A stretch of 64,000 bases of DNA from Desulfuromonas sp. KJ2020 (GTDB taxonomy: Bacteria > Desulfobacterota > Desulfuromonadia > Desulfuromonadales > SZUA-540), in NCBI RefSeq assembly GCF_024197615.1, contig NZ_JAKUKE010000001.1, positions 518,463 through 582,462 of the forward strand, given 5' to 3'. This document shows, piece after piece, positions 50,916 through 62,353 of the stretch. Made by a program: the position numbers and the translations under genes. The notes below the pieces were generated by a model. The model saw nothing but the letters and a program-made list of their open reading frames with translations. It did no database searches and was not told where the DNA came from. Numbering within the stretch: position 1 is the first letter of the stretch; each line of letters begins with the position of its first letter.

Positions 50916-53900
50916 CTAGTCCGTGCACAGCAGCCGGGAGAAGACCTCGCGGATGTTTTCCGTGGTGCAATGATACTCTTCGAGGAAGACTTCATCGGGG
51001 CGGCGGGGGCGCTCGGGATACCCCAGACGCCGCGCCAGCTTGAGCAGATAAACGCGGTCGCTGGACAGCTCGCTGATCGACTGATCGTGCACCAGGCGTA
51101 ATTTGTTTTCGAGGCGGCGCAAAAACTTGTAGCCGCTATCCAGCGCATCGAAGTCGGCGTCGGACAGCTTCTTGTGGTCATGGAGTACCTCGAGCCCCTT
51201 CAGGGTATTGGTCACCCTCAGCGCCTGGATGCGGCCGCCATGCCGCAACTGCAGATACTGGGCGATAAACTCCACATCCACCAGCCCGCCCCGGCCGGTC
51301 TTGATATTGAACCGACTGGCACCTTCGCGGGCGATTTCACTCTCCATCCGGTTGCGCAGCCGGCAGATCTCCTCCCGCAATTCCCCGGGCAAGGGCCTTT
51401 CATAGACGATATGCTCGGTAACCTGGGTAATGCGACGGGCCAGCGTCTCGGGGCCGACCACCACCCGGGCTTTGGTCAGGGCCTGACGCTCCCAGATCTG
51501 GGCTGAAGACTGATGGTAGCGCTCGTAGGCGGACAGACTCGTCACCAGCGGGCCCTGATTTCCCGAGGGTCGCAGCCGGGTATCGATCTGATAGACATAG
51601 CCCTCACGCGTCATGAGCGTCAGCACGGAAATGATGCGCTGGGCCAACCGGGCGAAATATTCCTGGTTGCTCTGCGGGCGAAAACGGTCGGGCTCCGTCC
51701 CCTCCACCGGCCGCGTCTGTCCTTCGCCTTCATAAATGAAGATGATGTCGAGATCCGAGTGGTAGTTGAGCTCCATACCCCCCAGTTTGCCCATGCCGAC
51801 AACGGCAAAAGCCGCCTCATGCTCTTCCCCCTGCTCATCCGCGCAAAAAGGCAATCCAAAGCGGGGGATGAGTTCGGCCCGACTGATACGGTAGGCCTTT
51901 TTCAGACAGATGTCCGCCAGCTGGGACAACTGCAGCGTGCCTTCCCCCTGAGGCGTCTTGCCGTAGATGTCGTTCAGGGCGATGCGCAGCATCTCCTCGT
52001 TGCGGAAGCGCCGCAGTACATCGAGCTTGTCCTCGTAGTGGGGTGCCGTCTGCATCAGCGAGACCAGGTCCTTCTCCATGTCCACCGGCGGTTTGAAAGA
52101 GACGGCATAGGAGCGGGAGACGAGGGAATCGAGTATTTCCGGGTGCTGGATAAAAATACGGGAGAGGAACTGGCTGGTGCCGAAAAGAGAGATGAGAACA
52201 CGGATAATCTCCCGGTTCTCGGCCAATAGAGCGAAAAAGGTGCCACGGGCCCGCAACGCCCCGAGGAAACGCTCGAGATTGAGCAGCGCCATATCGGGCT
52301 CGGGGGAGTCGAGCCCCTCCTGCATGAGCAGGGGCGCGATGCGTTCCAGCTGCCGGCGGGCCTTCTGGGTCAAATGGGCGTGGGGCGGGCCATCACGCAA
52401 AACCAGGAGGACCTCGTAAGCGGCATCGGGGTTTGTGCAGCCTTTCGATTCCAGAATATCCTTGACGTAATCGACCTCGGCGGCCGGGTCAAAAAGAAAT
52501 CTGATCTCCGGGCGCACCTCTTCGCGAATCTCCTCTTCCGAGGTGTAGAAGAGGTCGAGATAGATGGCTTCCACCGCCTGACGGTGCTCTTCGAGGCAGC
52601 GGGAAAAAGCCCTTGCCTCCGGAAAACCGCAGCGCCTGGCCAGACTTTCGAGTTCCCGCTTGTCGACCGGGAGGGAATGCGTCTGCCGCTCCTGTACCAC
52701 CTGAATGCGATGCTCCACCGTGCGCAGAAAGATATAGGCGCCGGTCAGCACCTGACAGTCGGCCTCTTCGATCAACCCTTCCTTATGCAGCACGGCGAGG
52801 GCCCGCAGAGAGTTCTTCTCGCGCAGGGCCATATTTTTGCCAGCATAAATCAGCTGCAGAGCCTGGATGAAAAACTCGATTTCGCGGATGCCGCCGCGCC
52901 CCAGCTTCAGGTTGAGCTCCCCCTCCTGTTCGCGCGTGAGGCTCTGGTTGATCTTCTGCTTCATGGTCTTGATGTCCTCGACCATGGCGTAATCGAGATA
53001 GCGGCGATAGATGAAGGGCTCCAGATTCCGCAGCAGACGCTCCCCCAGGGCGATGGACCCCGCCACCGGACGGGCCTTGAGCATGGCGGCCCGCTCCCAG
53101 CTCTGCCCCCAGCTTTCGTAATAGACCTCGGCGCTGCGCAGGGAGTTGGCCATCTCGCCGCTGTTCCCTTCAGGCCGCAGGCGCAGGTCGACGCGAAAGA
53201 CAAAGCCATCGGCCGTCACCTCGCCGATGGCCCGGGTGATCATCTCGGCGAGCTTGACAAAGTATTGGTGCAGATGAAGGCTGTTCTTGCGGCCGCCGCG
53301 CCCGTCGTCGATGCCGGTGGTGCGACCCCGTTCGGAAGAATAGAAGTAGATGATGTCGATATCGGAGGAGAAGTTGAGCTCGCGGCCGCCGAACTTGCCC
53401 ATGCCGAGGATGGTGAATTCCGGCTCCATGGGGCAGGTCCCGTCGGGGGCGTCGAGGAGAGGCGCGCCACATTCGTGACGCAGCAGGCGGTCACAGACCT
53501 CATAGGCCCGCTGCAGGGTCGCCGCCGCCAGGGCGGAGAGTTCGCCGGTGACCTCCTGCAGGTTGGCCAGGCCACAGAGATCGCGGCTGCCGATGCGAAG
53601 AACCTCACGGGCTTTGTACTGGCGCAGTCCCCGCTGCAGATCGTCAAATGAAGCCGCGTCGGGGATGCGCTGGCGCAGCTCGTCGAGCATGGCCGCCTCG
53701 TCCTTGGTCCGATCAAATTCACCGCCGGCAAAAAGGTCGTGAAAATAGATGGTTTTGCGACAGAGAATCGCCGTCAGAAAGAAGGACGCCCCCACCAGGG
53801 TCAGGAAGCGACGCCGCTGAACCGGGTCGAGTATGACTGCCAGAAAGGCGTCGCGGGGCAGGGTATCGGCCAGGCGCTCGCTGCCGTTGAGACATTGGTC

Positions 53901-54101
53901 GGGATCGGCGCTGTCGAGGGCTTCGGTCACCACAGCCGTCAGCAGGGTCGGATCGGCCAACAGCTGCCCCAACAGCCGCAGGTTGGTGGCACTCTTTTTC
54001 GGCTCGGCGAAACCGAGCTCCGCCGCCAAGGCCTGCAGCGAGGCATTACCCTTTTCCCCGTCGATCTCCTCAAAGCGGCGTCGCAACCTGGCAGGATCCA
54101 T
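50916..54101 (-). CDS. glnE: Bifunctional glutamine synthetase adenylyltransferase/deadenylase
   Basis: The 1061-residue protein has two nucleotidyltransferase domains: the N-terminal GMGKFGGRELNFSSDIDIIY for deadenylation (about 232-252) and the C-terminal GMGKLGGMELNYHSDLDIIF for adenylylation (about 768). Helical linkers lie between, as in other GlnE (ATase). It adds or removes AMP on a Tyr of glutamine synthetase, directed by PII. The start ATG directly abuts the mtnA stop. It is the last gene of the gatCAB-mtnA-glnE run. It ties to the glutamate synthase operon through nitrogen control. Confidence 0.95.
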   Translation of the reverse strand: MDPARLRRRFEEIDGEKGNASLQALAAELGFAEPKKSATNLRLLGQLLADPTLLTAVVTEALDSADPDQCLNGSERLADTLPRDAFLAVILDPVQRRRFLTLVGASFFLTAILCRKTIYFHDLFAGGEFDRTKDEAAMLDELRQRIPDAASFDDLQRGLRQYKAREVLRIGSRDLCGLANLQEVTGELSALAAATLQRAYEVCDRLLRHECGAPLLDAPDGTCPMEPEFTILGMGKFGGRELNFSSDIDIIYFYSSERGRTTGIDDGRGGRKNSLHLHQYFVKLAEMITRAIGEVTADGFVFRVDLRLRPEGNSGEMANSLRSAEVYYESWGQSWERAAMLKARPVAGSIALGERLLRNLEPFIYRRYLDYAMVEDIKTMKQKINQSLTREQEGELNLKLGRGGIREIEFFIQALQLIYAGKNMALREKNSLRALAVLHKEGLIEEADCQVLTGAYIFLRTVEHRIQVVQERQTHSLPVDKRELESLARRCGFPEARAFSRCLEEHRQAVEAIYLDLFYTSEEEIREEVRPEIRFLFDPAAEVDYVKDILESKGCTNPDAAYEVLLVLRDGPPHAHLTQKARRQLERIAPLLMQEGLDSPEPDMALLNLERFLGALRARGTFFALLAENREIIRVLISLFGTSQFLSRIFIQHPEILDSLVSRSYAVSFKPPVDMEKDLVSLMQTAPHYEDKLDVLRRFRNEEMLRIALNDIYGKTPQGEGTLQLSQLADICLKKAYRISRAELIPRFGLPFCADEQGEEHEAAFAVVGMGKLGGMELNYHSDLDIIFIYEGEGQTRPVEGTEPDRFRPQSNQEYFARLAQRIISVLTLMTREGYVYQIDTRLRPSGNQGPLVTSLSAYERYHQSSAQIWERQALTKARVVVGPETLARRITQVTEHIVYERPLPGELREEICRLRNRMESEIAREGASRFNIKTGRGGLVDVEFIAQYLQLRHGGRIQALRVTNTLKGLEVLHDHKKLSDADFDALDSGYKFLRRLENKLRLVHDQSISELSSDRVYLLKLARRLGYPERPRRPDEVFLEEYHCTTENIREVFSRLLCTD

Positions 54102-55145
54102 CTATTTCTCCTGGGCCAGCGCCCGCAATCCCCGCAGATAATCGCCTTTGACCACGCCGCGTTCGGTGATAATCGCCGTGATCAAGCGGGCCGGAGTCAC
54201 ATCGAAGGCCGGATTGCGGACGTCGATACCGTCCGGGGCCAGCTGCTTGTCGCCGACGTGGGTCACCTCGCGGCGGTCCCTCTCCTCGATGGGAATCAGG
54301 CTGCCGTCGGCCAGGCTCAGGTCGAGGGTGGATATGGGCGCCGCTACATAGAAGGGCAGTCCGTGCTCGCGGGCCAGCACCGCCACCGTATAGGTGCCGA
54401 TCTTGTTGGCCGTGTCGCCGTTGGCGGCAATACGGTCGGCGCCGACGATGACGCAGTCGATCTCCCCGCGGCTCATGAGGTAACCGGCCATGTTGTCGCA
54501 GATGAGTGTCACCGGGATGCCGTCCTTGTGCAGTTCCCAGGCGGTCAGGCGCGAGCCCTGCAGGAAGGGGCGGGTCTCATCGGCGTAGACGCGGGTGACC
54601 TTGCCGGCAGCGGCCGCCGCCCGGATGACTCCCAGGGCTGTGCCGTACCCCCCGGTCGCCAGGGCGCCGGCGTTGCAGTGGGTGAGAATCCGCGCCCCGG
54701 TCGGAATGAGGGGTTCGCCGTGGGCGCCCATGGTCCGGTTGATCTCTTCGTCTTCGCGGCCGATCTCCTGGGCCTCGGCCAGCAGCAGACGCTTGACCTC
54801 GGCCAGACCCTGCTCCTGATGACGGACGGCGCAGGCCTTCATGCGGTCCAGGGCCCAGAAGAGGTTGACGGCGGTCGGCCGGGTAGCGGCCAGCTCGGCG
54901 CACACCTGCTCCCATTCCCGGAGAAAGTCCTCGAACCCTACCGTCTCGATGTCCCGGGCCCCGAAGGCCGCCCCGAAGGCCGCCGCCACGCCAATAGCCG
55001 GCGCTCCGCGTACCACCATGGTTTTGATCGCCTCGGCGACCTCCTGGTAATCGGTGTATTCGAGCCAGACTTCCTTGGTAGGCAGCAGGCGCTGATCGAT
55101 CATGCGCAGGCGGCCATCCTTGAATTCAATCGGTTTGATGGACAT
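54102..55145 (-). CDS. mtnA: Methylthioribose-1-phosphate isomerase
   Basis: The 347-residue protein has the MtnA motifs [34 protein letters not shown] (with the catalytic Cys) and [13 protein letters not shown] (with the catalytic Asp). It isomerises 5-methylthioribose-1-phosphate to the ribulose form in the methionine salvage pathway. No other mtn gene is visible nearby. It starts 9 bases after gatB. The stop TAG (minus 54104-54102) is immediately followed by the ATG of glnE. Confidence 0.95.
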   Translation of the reverse strand: MSIKPIEFKDGRLRMIDQRLLPTKEVWLEYTDYQEVAEAIKTMVVRGAPAIGVAAAFGAAFGARDIETVGFEDFLREWEQVCAELAATRPTAVNLFWALDRMKACAVRHQEQGLAEVKRLLLAEAQEIGREDEEINRTMGAHGEPLIPTGARILTHCNAGALATGGYGTALGVIRAAAAAGKVTRVYADETRPFLQGSRLTAWELHKDGIPVTLICDNMAGYLMSRGEIDCVIVGADRIAANGDTANKIGTYTVAVLAREHGLPFYVAAPISTLDLSLADGSLIPIEERDRREVTHVGDKQLAPDGIDVRNPAFDVTPARLITAIITERGVVKGDYLRGLRALAQEK

Positions 55146-55154
55146 GTGCTCTCC

Positions 55155-56603
<1,449 letters not shown>

Positions 56604-56623
56604 GGTTGAACCTTTCTTGCCGT

Positions 56624-58081
56624 TTAGATGTCCGCTGTGCGGGTATGCCAGTCCGTCGCCTGCTCAAAGGCATAGCCTGTTCGCAGCAGGGTCTCTTCCT
56701 CGAAGGGGCGGCCGATGAGCTGCAGACCGATGGGCAGTCCCTCGCCCGAGAAGCCGCAGGGCAGGCTCAAGGCACAGGTGCCGGCCAGGTTGACGGGGAT
56801 GGTGAAGATATCGGACAGGTACATCTGCAGCGGATCGGAAACCTTTTCCCCCAGGCGGAAGGCCGGGGTGGGGGCCACCGGCGTCAGCAGAACATCGACC
56901 TGCTCGAAAGCGTCGAGAAAATCCTGACGGATGAGCGTACGCACCTTCTGGGCCTTGAGGTAATAGGCGTCATAGTAGCCGGAGGAGAGGGCGTAGGTGC
57001 CCAGCATGATGCGGCGCTTGACTTCGGCCCCGAAACCGGCGGCGCGGGTCTGCTCGTACATGCCGATGAGCCCGCGGCCGGCGTCGACGCGGCTGCCGAA
57101 GCGGACCCCGTCGTAGCGGGCCAGGTTGCTCGACGCTTCGGCCGTGGCGATCAGATAGTAGCAGGCGACGGCGTAGTCCGTATGGGGCAGGCTGACCTCG
57201 ACGAATTTGGCCCCCAGCTCCCGATAGGTGGCAATCGCCGCGTCCATGGCCGTCTTGACCTCGGGATCGAGTCCCTCGATGAAATACTCGCGGGGCAGGC
57301 CGATCTTCAGCCCCGTTACCCCCTCCTGGAGGTGGTTGCGGTAAGCGGGTACGGGACGATCCACCGAAGTGGAGTCGGCCGGATCATAGCCGGCCACAGC
57401 TTCGAGGAGAATGGCGCAGTCCTCCACGTCGCGGGTAACGGGCCCGACCTGGTCAAGGGAGGAGGCATAGGCGATGACCCCGTAACGGGAGACACGGCCG
57501 TAGGTGGGCTTGAGACCGACCACCCCGCAGTGCGAAGCGGGCTGGCGGATGGAGCCGCCCGTATCCGTTCCCAGGGTGGCCACCGCCTGCCGGGCCGCTA
57601 CCGCCGCCGCCGAACCGCCGGAGGAACCGCCCGGGACCGTCGCCCTGTTCCAGGGGTTTTTGACTGCCCCGAAGGCGGAATTCTCGTTGGAGCTGCCCAT
57701 GGCGAATTCATCCATGTTCAGCTTGCCGACAATCACCGCACCGCGCTCTTTCAGACGGGCCACCGCCGTGCCGTCATAGGGGGCGATGAAGTTGTCGAGA
57801 ATCTTCGAGGCACAGGTGGTGCGCACCCCTGCCGTCAGAAAAATATCCTTGAGCGCCACGGGGATACCGGTGAGCACATCCGCATCGCCCGCGGCCAGAC
57901 GGCGATCCGCTTCGGCCGCAGCGGCCAGGGCGTCCTCCCGGCACACGGTGACAAAAGCATTGATTTGATCATCGGTGGCGGCGATGCGGTCGAGAAAGGC
58001 CTGGGTGAGCTCGACCGACGTCGTCTCTCCCTGGCGCAGCAGCGCCTGCAGCTCGTGTATAGTTTTATTGATCAGTTCCAT
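56624..58081 (-). CDS. gatA: Aspartyl/glutamyl-tRNA amidotransferase subunit A
   Basis: The amidase-signature enzyme of 485 residues has the Ser-cisSer-Lys triad: K78 in ALKDIF, S153 in [11 protein letters not shown] and S177 in [13 protein letters not shown]. It hydrolyses glutamine and passes ammonia to GatB through a tunnel. It lies 24 bases after gatC and 20 before gatB. Confidence 0.97.
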   Translation of the reverse strand: MELINKTIHELQALLRQGETTSVELTQAFLDRIAATDDQINAFVTVCREDALAAAAEADRRLAAGDADVLTGIPVALKDIFLTAGVRTTCASKILDNFIAPYDGTAVARLKERGAVIVGKLNMDEFAMGSSNENSAFGAVKNPWNRATVPGGSSGGSAAAVAARQAVATLGTDTGGSIRQPASHCGVVGLKPTYGRVSRYGVIAYASSLDQVGPVTRDVEDCAILLEAVAGYDPADSTSVDRPVPAYRNHLQEGVTGLKIGLPREYFIEGLDPEVKTAMDAAIATYRELGAKFVEVSLPHTDYAVACYYLIATAEASSNLARYDGVRFGSRVDAGRGLIGMYEQTRAAGFGAEVKRRIMLGTYALSSGYYDAYYLKAQKVRTLIRQDFLDAFEQVDVLLTPVAPTPAFRLGEKVSDPLQMYLSDIFTIPVNLAGTCALSLPCGFSGEGLPIGLQLIGRPFEEETLLRTGYAFEQATDWHTRTADI

Positions 58082-58105
58082 CGGTTCTCCTGTTCAGACG
58101 GAGGC

Positions 58106-58393
58106 TCATTCAATGACGCGGGGGACGCGGAAACAGCCGTTGTCGGCCTCGGGCGCATTGGCTAGGGCCTTATCCACGCCGATGGAGTCACGGACGACAT
58201 CTTCGCGAAAGGCATTTTCCATGGGCACGGCATGAGCCGTCGGCACGATGCCGTCGGTGTCGAGCTCCTTGAGCTTCTCCACATAGTCCAGAATCGCATC
58301 CATCTGTCCGGTCAGGGCGTCCAGTTCTTCATCCTGCAGGGCAAGACGGGCCAGCCTGGCGACGTGCTCGACCTCCGCGCGGGTGATCTTCAT
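58106..58393 (-). CDS. gatC: Aspartyl/glutamyl-tRNA amidotransferase subunit C
   Basis: The 95-residue protein starts MKITRAEVEHVARLARLAL and ends with the proline-rich PTAHAVPMENAFREDVV-type segment. GatC is a small belt that stabilises GatA and GatB. It is the first gene of the gatCAB-mtnA-glnE unit, with a promoter at 58439-58467. Confidence 0.96.
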   Translation of the reverse strand: MKITRAEVEHVARLARLALQDEELDALTGQMDAILDYVEKLKELDTDGIVPTAHAVPMENAFREDVVRDSIGVDKALANAPEADNGCFRVPRVIE

Positions 58394-58438
58394 AAGTTGT
58401 TCTCCTCCATGGGATTTTCACTCTCTGCAAGACCTGAA

Positions 58439-58467
58439 AAAGTAGCACGGGCCCGCGCAATTTTCAA
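58439..58467 (-). promoter_or_regulatory. Promoter for gatC
   Basis: On the minus strand TTGAAA (58467-58462) and TACTTT (58444-58439) are 17 bases apart, 45 bases before the gatC start. Confidence 0.5.
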
Positions 58468-58482
58468 GCATCAAGGCCCTGG

Positions 58483-58511
58483 TTGGCCCGGAAGACCGGA
58501 CCGTATATATT
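58483..58511 (+). promoter_or_regulatory. Promoter for the OmpA lipoprotein gene
   Basis: TTGGCC (58483-58488) and TATATT (58506-58511) with a 17-base spacer. It points away from the gatC promoter in the same 211-base divergent gap and leaves a leader of about 85 bases. Confidence 0.5.
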
Positions 58512-58604
58512 GATTTTTTGGCCAGTCATGTTAAAAAGGAAGACAGTTCCCTTGTGTGCTCCGTCGACGACGGGCAAAACAATCCCCTAAAGGAGAAATG
58601 GAAA

Positions 58605-59255
58605 ATGCGTAAAAACATCTGCTATCTACTTGTTGCCGGCCTCGTTTTGGCCGGTTGTGCCCAGCCCCAGACGAGGACGACTCAAGGCGCCATGGTCGGT
58701 ACCGGTATTGGCGCCGCTGTTGGCGCCGGGCTTGGCCAGGTCATTGGCGGCGACACCGAAGCCACCCTCATCGGCGCCGGCATCGGGGCAGCCCTGGGCG
58801 GTGCCACCGGCGCCTCCATCGGGCGCTACATGGACAACCAGGAAGCTCTCATGCGCCAACAACTGGCCGGGGTCGAAGCGGCCAACATTCAGCGCAACGC
58901 CAACATGCTGGCCGTCACCTTCAAGTCCGACTTCATGTTCGATGTGAACTCCAGCAATCTCAAGCCCGGTTCCTACGACGAGATCGCCAGGGTGGCTCAG
59001 GTGCTCAACCAGTACCCACAGACCACTTTGCAGATTGCGGGTCATACCGATTCCACCGGCAGCGAAGCCTACAATCAGGATCTCTCGATCAAGCGCGCCA
59101 GTGCTGTCAAGAATGCGCTCACCGGTCAGGGGGTCAATCCCGCCCGCATGAATGTCATCGGCTTCGGCGAGTCCCAGCCTATTGCCGACAACAGCACCGA
59201 ATACGGCCGTCAACTCAACCGCCGGGTGGTTATCACCATCGCACCTCAAGGCTGA
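58605..59255 (+). CDS. OmpA-family lipoprotein with glycine-zipper segment
   Basis: A 216-residue lipoprotein. The signal peptide ends in a lipobox, LVLAGC, with Cys17 to be lipidated. A glycine-zipper segment (GTGIGAAVGAGLGQVIGG and GAGIGAALGGATGASIG) lies at about 31-73. The C-terminal OmpA/MotB domain (about 105-215) has AGHTDSTGSEAYNQDLSIKR and the later GEsxP region and NRRVVI, so it should bind peptidoglycan. This layout matches the YiaD type. The ATG at 58605 has AAAGGAG before it; the frame stays open upstream to 58518. Confidence 0.9.
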   Translation: MRKNICYLLVAGLVLAGCAQPQTRTTQGAMVGTGIGAAVGAGLGQVIGGDTEATLIGAGIGAALGGATGASIGRYMDNQEALMRQQLAGVEAANIQRNANMLAVTFKSDFMFDVNSSNLKPGSYDEIARVAQVLNQYPQTTLQIAGHTDSTGSEAYNQDLSIKRASAVKNALTGQGVNPARMNVIGFGESQPIADNSTEYGRQLNRRVVITIAPQG

Positions 59256-59276
59256 GAGTCTCCCTGTTTCTACCAT

Positions 59277-59314
59277 AAAAAACGGCTCCCGAGTTGTCCC
59301 GGGAGCCGTTTTTT
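59277..59314. terminator. Bidirectional terminator between the OmpA and MuiA-type genes
   Basis: A strong palindrome: AAAAAACGGCTCCCG pairs with CGGGAGCCGTTTTTT across a short loop, with A and T tracts on both sides. It serves the two convergent genes. Confidence 0.93.
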
Positions 59315-59339
59315 ATTTCATTGCGCCTGCCGCAAAGAT

Positions 59340-60944
59340 TCACATACCGCTGATCCGCTCATCGGCCGGATAAGTGACATGAAAACGGGTAAGCAGGTCC
59401 TCTTTTTCCCCGGCGGCCAGCTCTCTGGTCCAGGTGACGGTGCCGTCCGTGGCGATCTCCGCTTCCGTCGCTTTCGGCGAGACGACGGTCACCGCAATCT
59501 TTTCGTGAACGGAGACGGGTACCTGGTCGCGGATCAGCAGACGCACAGGCCGCGCCTTGCCGTTGACAATCTCCGTCTTATAGGCGAAATGCTTGCGCGT
59601 CTGCTTGCTGAAGGCACCGATCTCTTCGGTGAACTGCTCCTGCAGACTGTGGGTGACCAGGATGGTTTCATCCAGTCCCAGAGCCAGGCGCATCTCCTCG
59701 CCGGTGGGGACAGAAGCCGTCACCCGGTTCGTTCCGACATAACGGCCATCCAGAAATATTTTCAGTTCCCCTTCCAGCAAGGGAAAGACGAAGGGATTCT
59801 TGAGGACTGCGGTCAGGGAGGCAAAGCGCGACAGTCGAGGCACGGCCAGATACTCAAAGGTCGATTCGGCCTCGGAGGTTGATATCAGAATCTTGTGGGG
59901 CTGGTTGTCGGACGGCAGCGCAATTTCCCGATTGAGCCGGTAGGACATGGACGTCGCCTCGCTTCGCACCTCGGGTTCATAGGCGCCTGCTGCAGCCATT
60001 TCCTCCATGGGCGCCGATTCCGCCATTTTCAGGCGATCCGCGGCCAGGGTGCGATAGGCCACCGGCGGCGGTTCATAGAGATCCACGCGCCAGGGAGAGA
60101 GAGGGGGAATTTCGCCGGAAACGCTCGGACGCGCCGTGGAAATTTCGACGCGGGCACCACCCAGATCCTCGCCCGTGGCCTGCTGGACCACCGCAAAGAA
60201 GTGGAGGGAAAGACGCTGCTGTGTCGAGTCGGCCCGCACCTCATACAGGGGTCGCCAGCGCACATCCGGGAGAAAGTAGGAATAGTCGAGTTCGATGGAA
60301 GCCGCCGTTTCGGCAAAGACCGTCACCCGCAGACTTTTCGAGTCCTCACGCAAGGGACCGAGGGCTTTCAGCTCCTTTTCCAGCTCCGTTTTTCTTCTCT
60401 CCAGTTCCGCAAGGGCTTGGTCGAGGCGGGCGATGTTTTCAAGCCGCGCCGCCACGGCCTTTTCCATCGCCCCCAGATAGCTCTGCACAACCTGGAAGGT
60501 CGTGTTCTGTTCCTGGGGAAAAGGCATCACTTTCTGCAGAAAAGCGATGGACTGGCTGTTGACTTCCCGCTCATTCTTATGACCGACGATCTCCATTTCA
60601 ACCTCGTCGAGCTCCTTCTGCAGACCGCGCAGGCGTTCCTGCACCGGCTTCACCAGAGCCGTACGGCGCACCTGAATATCCAGAACGCTCACCTTGGCGG
60701 CCCCGCGGATACCAGCCTGCACCGAGTCATCCATGAGATTAGGCACCAGCCCCGTGATATCAAAAGAGGTCTCTCCCGGCGCTACGGAGACACGCAGGCT
60801 CTTTTTCACCATAGCCCGATCGGGATAGACGATCACTTCCCGCGTGGTCGCCGAGGAAGCTTCATACTCCGCCTGTCCCCAGGCGAGACAGGGCAACAGC
60901 AAAAACGGCACCAAGATGAGGCCTGAGACAGTTTTTCTCCACAT
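59340..60944 (-). CDS. MuiA-like protein (DUF4140/DUF4139)
   Basis: The 534-residue exported protein has a signal peptide (MWRKTVSGLILVPFLLLPCLAWG, cleaved about residue 24). It then has an N-terminal DUF4140 beta region (REVIVYPDRAMVKKSL), a coiled coil (about 95-200, LQKELDEVEMEIVGHKNERE), and a DUF4139 domain (YSYFLPDVRWRPLYEVRAD, DLGGARVEISTARPS). Mucoidy-inhibitor MuiA-like proteins are widespread but poorly characterised. I place the start at ATG 60944, with GGAGG 8 bases ahead; longer forms start at GTG 60959. Confidence 0.8.
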   Translation of the reverse strand: MWRKTVSGLILVPFLLLPCLAWGQAEYEASSATTREVIVYPDRAMVKKSLRVSVAPGETSFDITGLVPNLMDDSVQAGIRGAAKVSVLDIQVRRTALVKPVQERLRGLQKELDEVEMEIVGHKNEREVNSQSIAFLQKVMPFPQEQNTTFQVVQSYLGAMEKAVAARLENIARLDQALAELERRKTELEKELKALGPLREDSKSLRVTVFAETAASIELDYSYFLPDVRWRPLYEVRADSTQQRLSLHFFAVVQQATGEDLGGARVEISTARPSVSGEIPPLSPWRVDLYEPPPVAYRTLAADRLKMAESAPMEEMAAAGAYEPEVRSEATSMSYRLNREIALPSDNQPHKILISTSEAESTFEYLAVPRLSRFASLTAVLKNPFVFPLLEGELKIFLDGRYVGTNRVTASVPTGEEMRLALGLDETILVTHSLQEQFTEEIGAFSKQTRKHFAYKTEIVNGKARPVRLLIRDQVPVSVHEKIAVTVVSPKATEAEIATDGTVTWTRELAAGEKEDLLTRFHVTYPADERISGM

Positions 60945-61013
60945 ATCCATCACCTCCACGCTACTGGGTTTGCCATATCAAGCGATTGGCAGTGAGCCGG
61001 GCTTCCTGACTCT

Positions 61014-61562
61014 TTAACGTGTCTTCATCAACGAAGAAATGTACTGAACCACCTGAGGGGAATTCCAGTCCAGTGCTCCGGTGACCGATTCCACAATCTT
61101 CCCGTCACGATCAATGATAAAGGTGTGGGGCAGACCGTAAACCTTATAGAGACTAGCCACGTCCTGGGTGCTGTCCAAAAGAATGGGGAAGTTCACTGGC
61201 ACCTCTTTCAGAAATTGCTCCACAGCCTCCTTGCCGTCTTCCTGCACATTGATGGCGAGCATCACGAAATCACCCTCTTTGAACCCTTGGTAAAGCGCCT
61301 CCATAGACGGCATCTCTTCTTTGCAGGGTGGACACCAGGTCGACCAGAAGTTGAGAAAAACCACCTTGCCCCGATGCTGGGAAAGGGATACCGGCACACC
61401 CTGCATGTCCGTCAGGGTAAATTCAGGGGCCACCCCAAGGGAAGCTGACTCTGTCGCTGGCGTCGTCGACAGCTTGGTCTCGCGAAAACCCGGTCCTGTC
61501 ACCAGAAAGTAAACAACAACCAAACCGATAATGACAGCGGCGATTATAAGCTTACGTTGCAT
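61014..61562 (-). CDS. TlpA/ResA-like membrane-anchored thioredoxin
   Basis: The 182-residue protein has one N-terminal membrane anchor (about 5-22) and a thioredoxin domain with the redox-active WCPPC at 76-80 in FLNFWSTWCPPCKEEMPSM. FPILLDSTQDVASLYKVYGLPHTFIIDRDGKI contains the cis-Pro loop. The acidic EED-type residues of ResA are not clear. It should reduce disulfides in the periplasm, most likely of apocytochromes c, in line with the c-type cytochrome in this window. It is divergent from the ferritin-like gene. Confidence 0.88.
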   Translation of the reverse strand: MQRKLIIAAVIIGLVVVYFLVTGPGFRETKLSTTPATESASLGVAPEFTLTDMQGVPVSLSQHRGKVVFLNFWSTWCPPCKEEMPSMEALYQGFKEGDFVMLAINVQEDGKEAVEQFLKEVPVNFPILLDSTQDVASLYKVYGLPHTFIIDRDGKIVESVTGALDWNSPQVVQYISSLMKTR

Positions 61563-61728
61563 GAAATAATTCTCCTTATGATCTTTTTCACAAAAACCGG
61601 CACCCGACCGGCCGTTGCGATAGAAACGATGTCGAGTTTTGACCGAAAAAAGAAGGGTAAAACAAAGCGGGAATAAAAAGCAAGGCTTGCCCGCGGAAGG
61701 TCAGTCTCACCTGGTGGGCCGCCGCTTT

Positions 61729-61756
61729 TTGACAGATTTCTTTTTTCGGCGATAAT
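61729..61756 (+). promoter_or_regulatory. Promoter for the ferritin-like gene
   Basis: A perfect TTGACA (61729-61734) and GATAAT (61751-61756) are 16 bases apart, 40 bases before the start codon. The spacer holds a TTTTTT tract. Confidence 0.75.
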
Positions 61757-61796
61757 TTCATAAAGAACACTCAAGCCACCCATCAAGGAGGGATCT

Positions 61797-62294
61797 ATGC
61801 CGCAAGAGTATAAAATGAAAGAAGCCCTGAAAATGGCCATCGAGGCCAAGAAGCATCTCATGGACTTTTATATCGAGGCCGCCGCGGCCACGGAAAATCC
61901 CAAGGGAAAAGTGGTTTTTACCCGCCTGGCCCAGGAGGTCCGCGAGAATGCCGGCAAGTTCTTTAAGCACTACAAATGGGACGACCTGGGTACCTTCGAT
62001 GACTTTATGGCGAAGCCGGCCAGGGCGGACTCGGCCATGCTGCACGAACTGAAAAAGGCCATCGACAAGAACGTACACGAACGCAAGGCCCGCGAGATCG
62101 CCCTGCAGGAAGAGTCGGACATGGAGAAGAACTTCACGCTGGCTGCTTCGCACATCGTCGATCCGTCGGTGAAGGCCATTTTTATGGAAGTGGCCAAAGA
62201 TACCCGTATCCATTATGAAATCATCGAATCGGAATACGCCCACACCATGGGCATGGTGCACGAAACGGATATCGATACTTACGTGCGCGAATAG
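61797..62294 (+). CDS. Ferritin-like four-helix protein with a degenerate diiron site
   Basis: A 165-residue protein with the four-helix pattern of rubrerythrin and COG1633 ferritin-like proteins. By position, the usual ligands are largely lost: the helix 1 Glu is K18, helix 2 has E47 but V48 and N51 in place of Glu and His, helix 3 keeps E106, and helix 4 has T136 in place of Glu but keeps H139. A normal diiron centre therefore seems unlikely. It lacks the C-terminal rubredoxin domain of rubrerythrin. The ATG follows AAGGAGG, 5 bases away. A 70-residue protein follows after 59 bases. Confidence 0.7.
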   Translation: MPQEYKMKEALKMAIEAKKHLMDFYIEAAAATENPKGKVVFTRLAQEVRENAGKFFKHYKWDDLGTFDDFMAKPARADSAMLHELKKAIDKNVHERKAREIALQEESDMEKNFTLAASHIVDPSVKAIFMEVAKDTRIHYEIIESEYAHTMGMVHETDIDTYVRE

Positions 62295-62353
62295 AATCGC
62301 CTTCGTCGACACGTGAGTGATTTCGAACAACCAGAAGGACAAGGAGGAACGTA

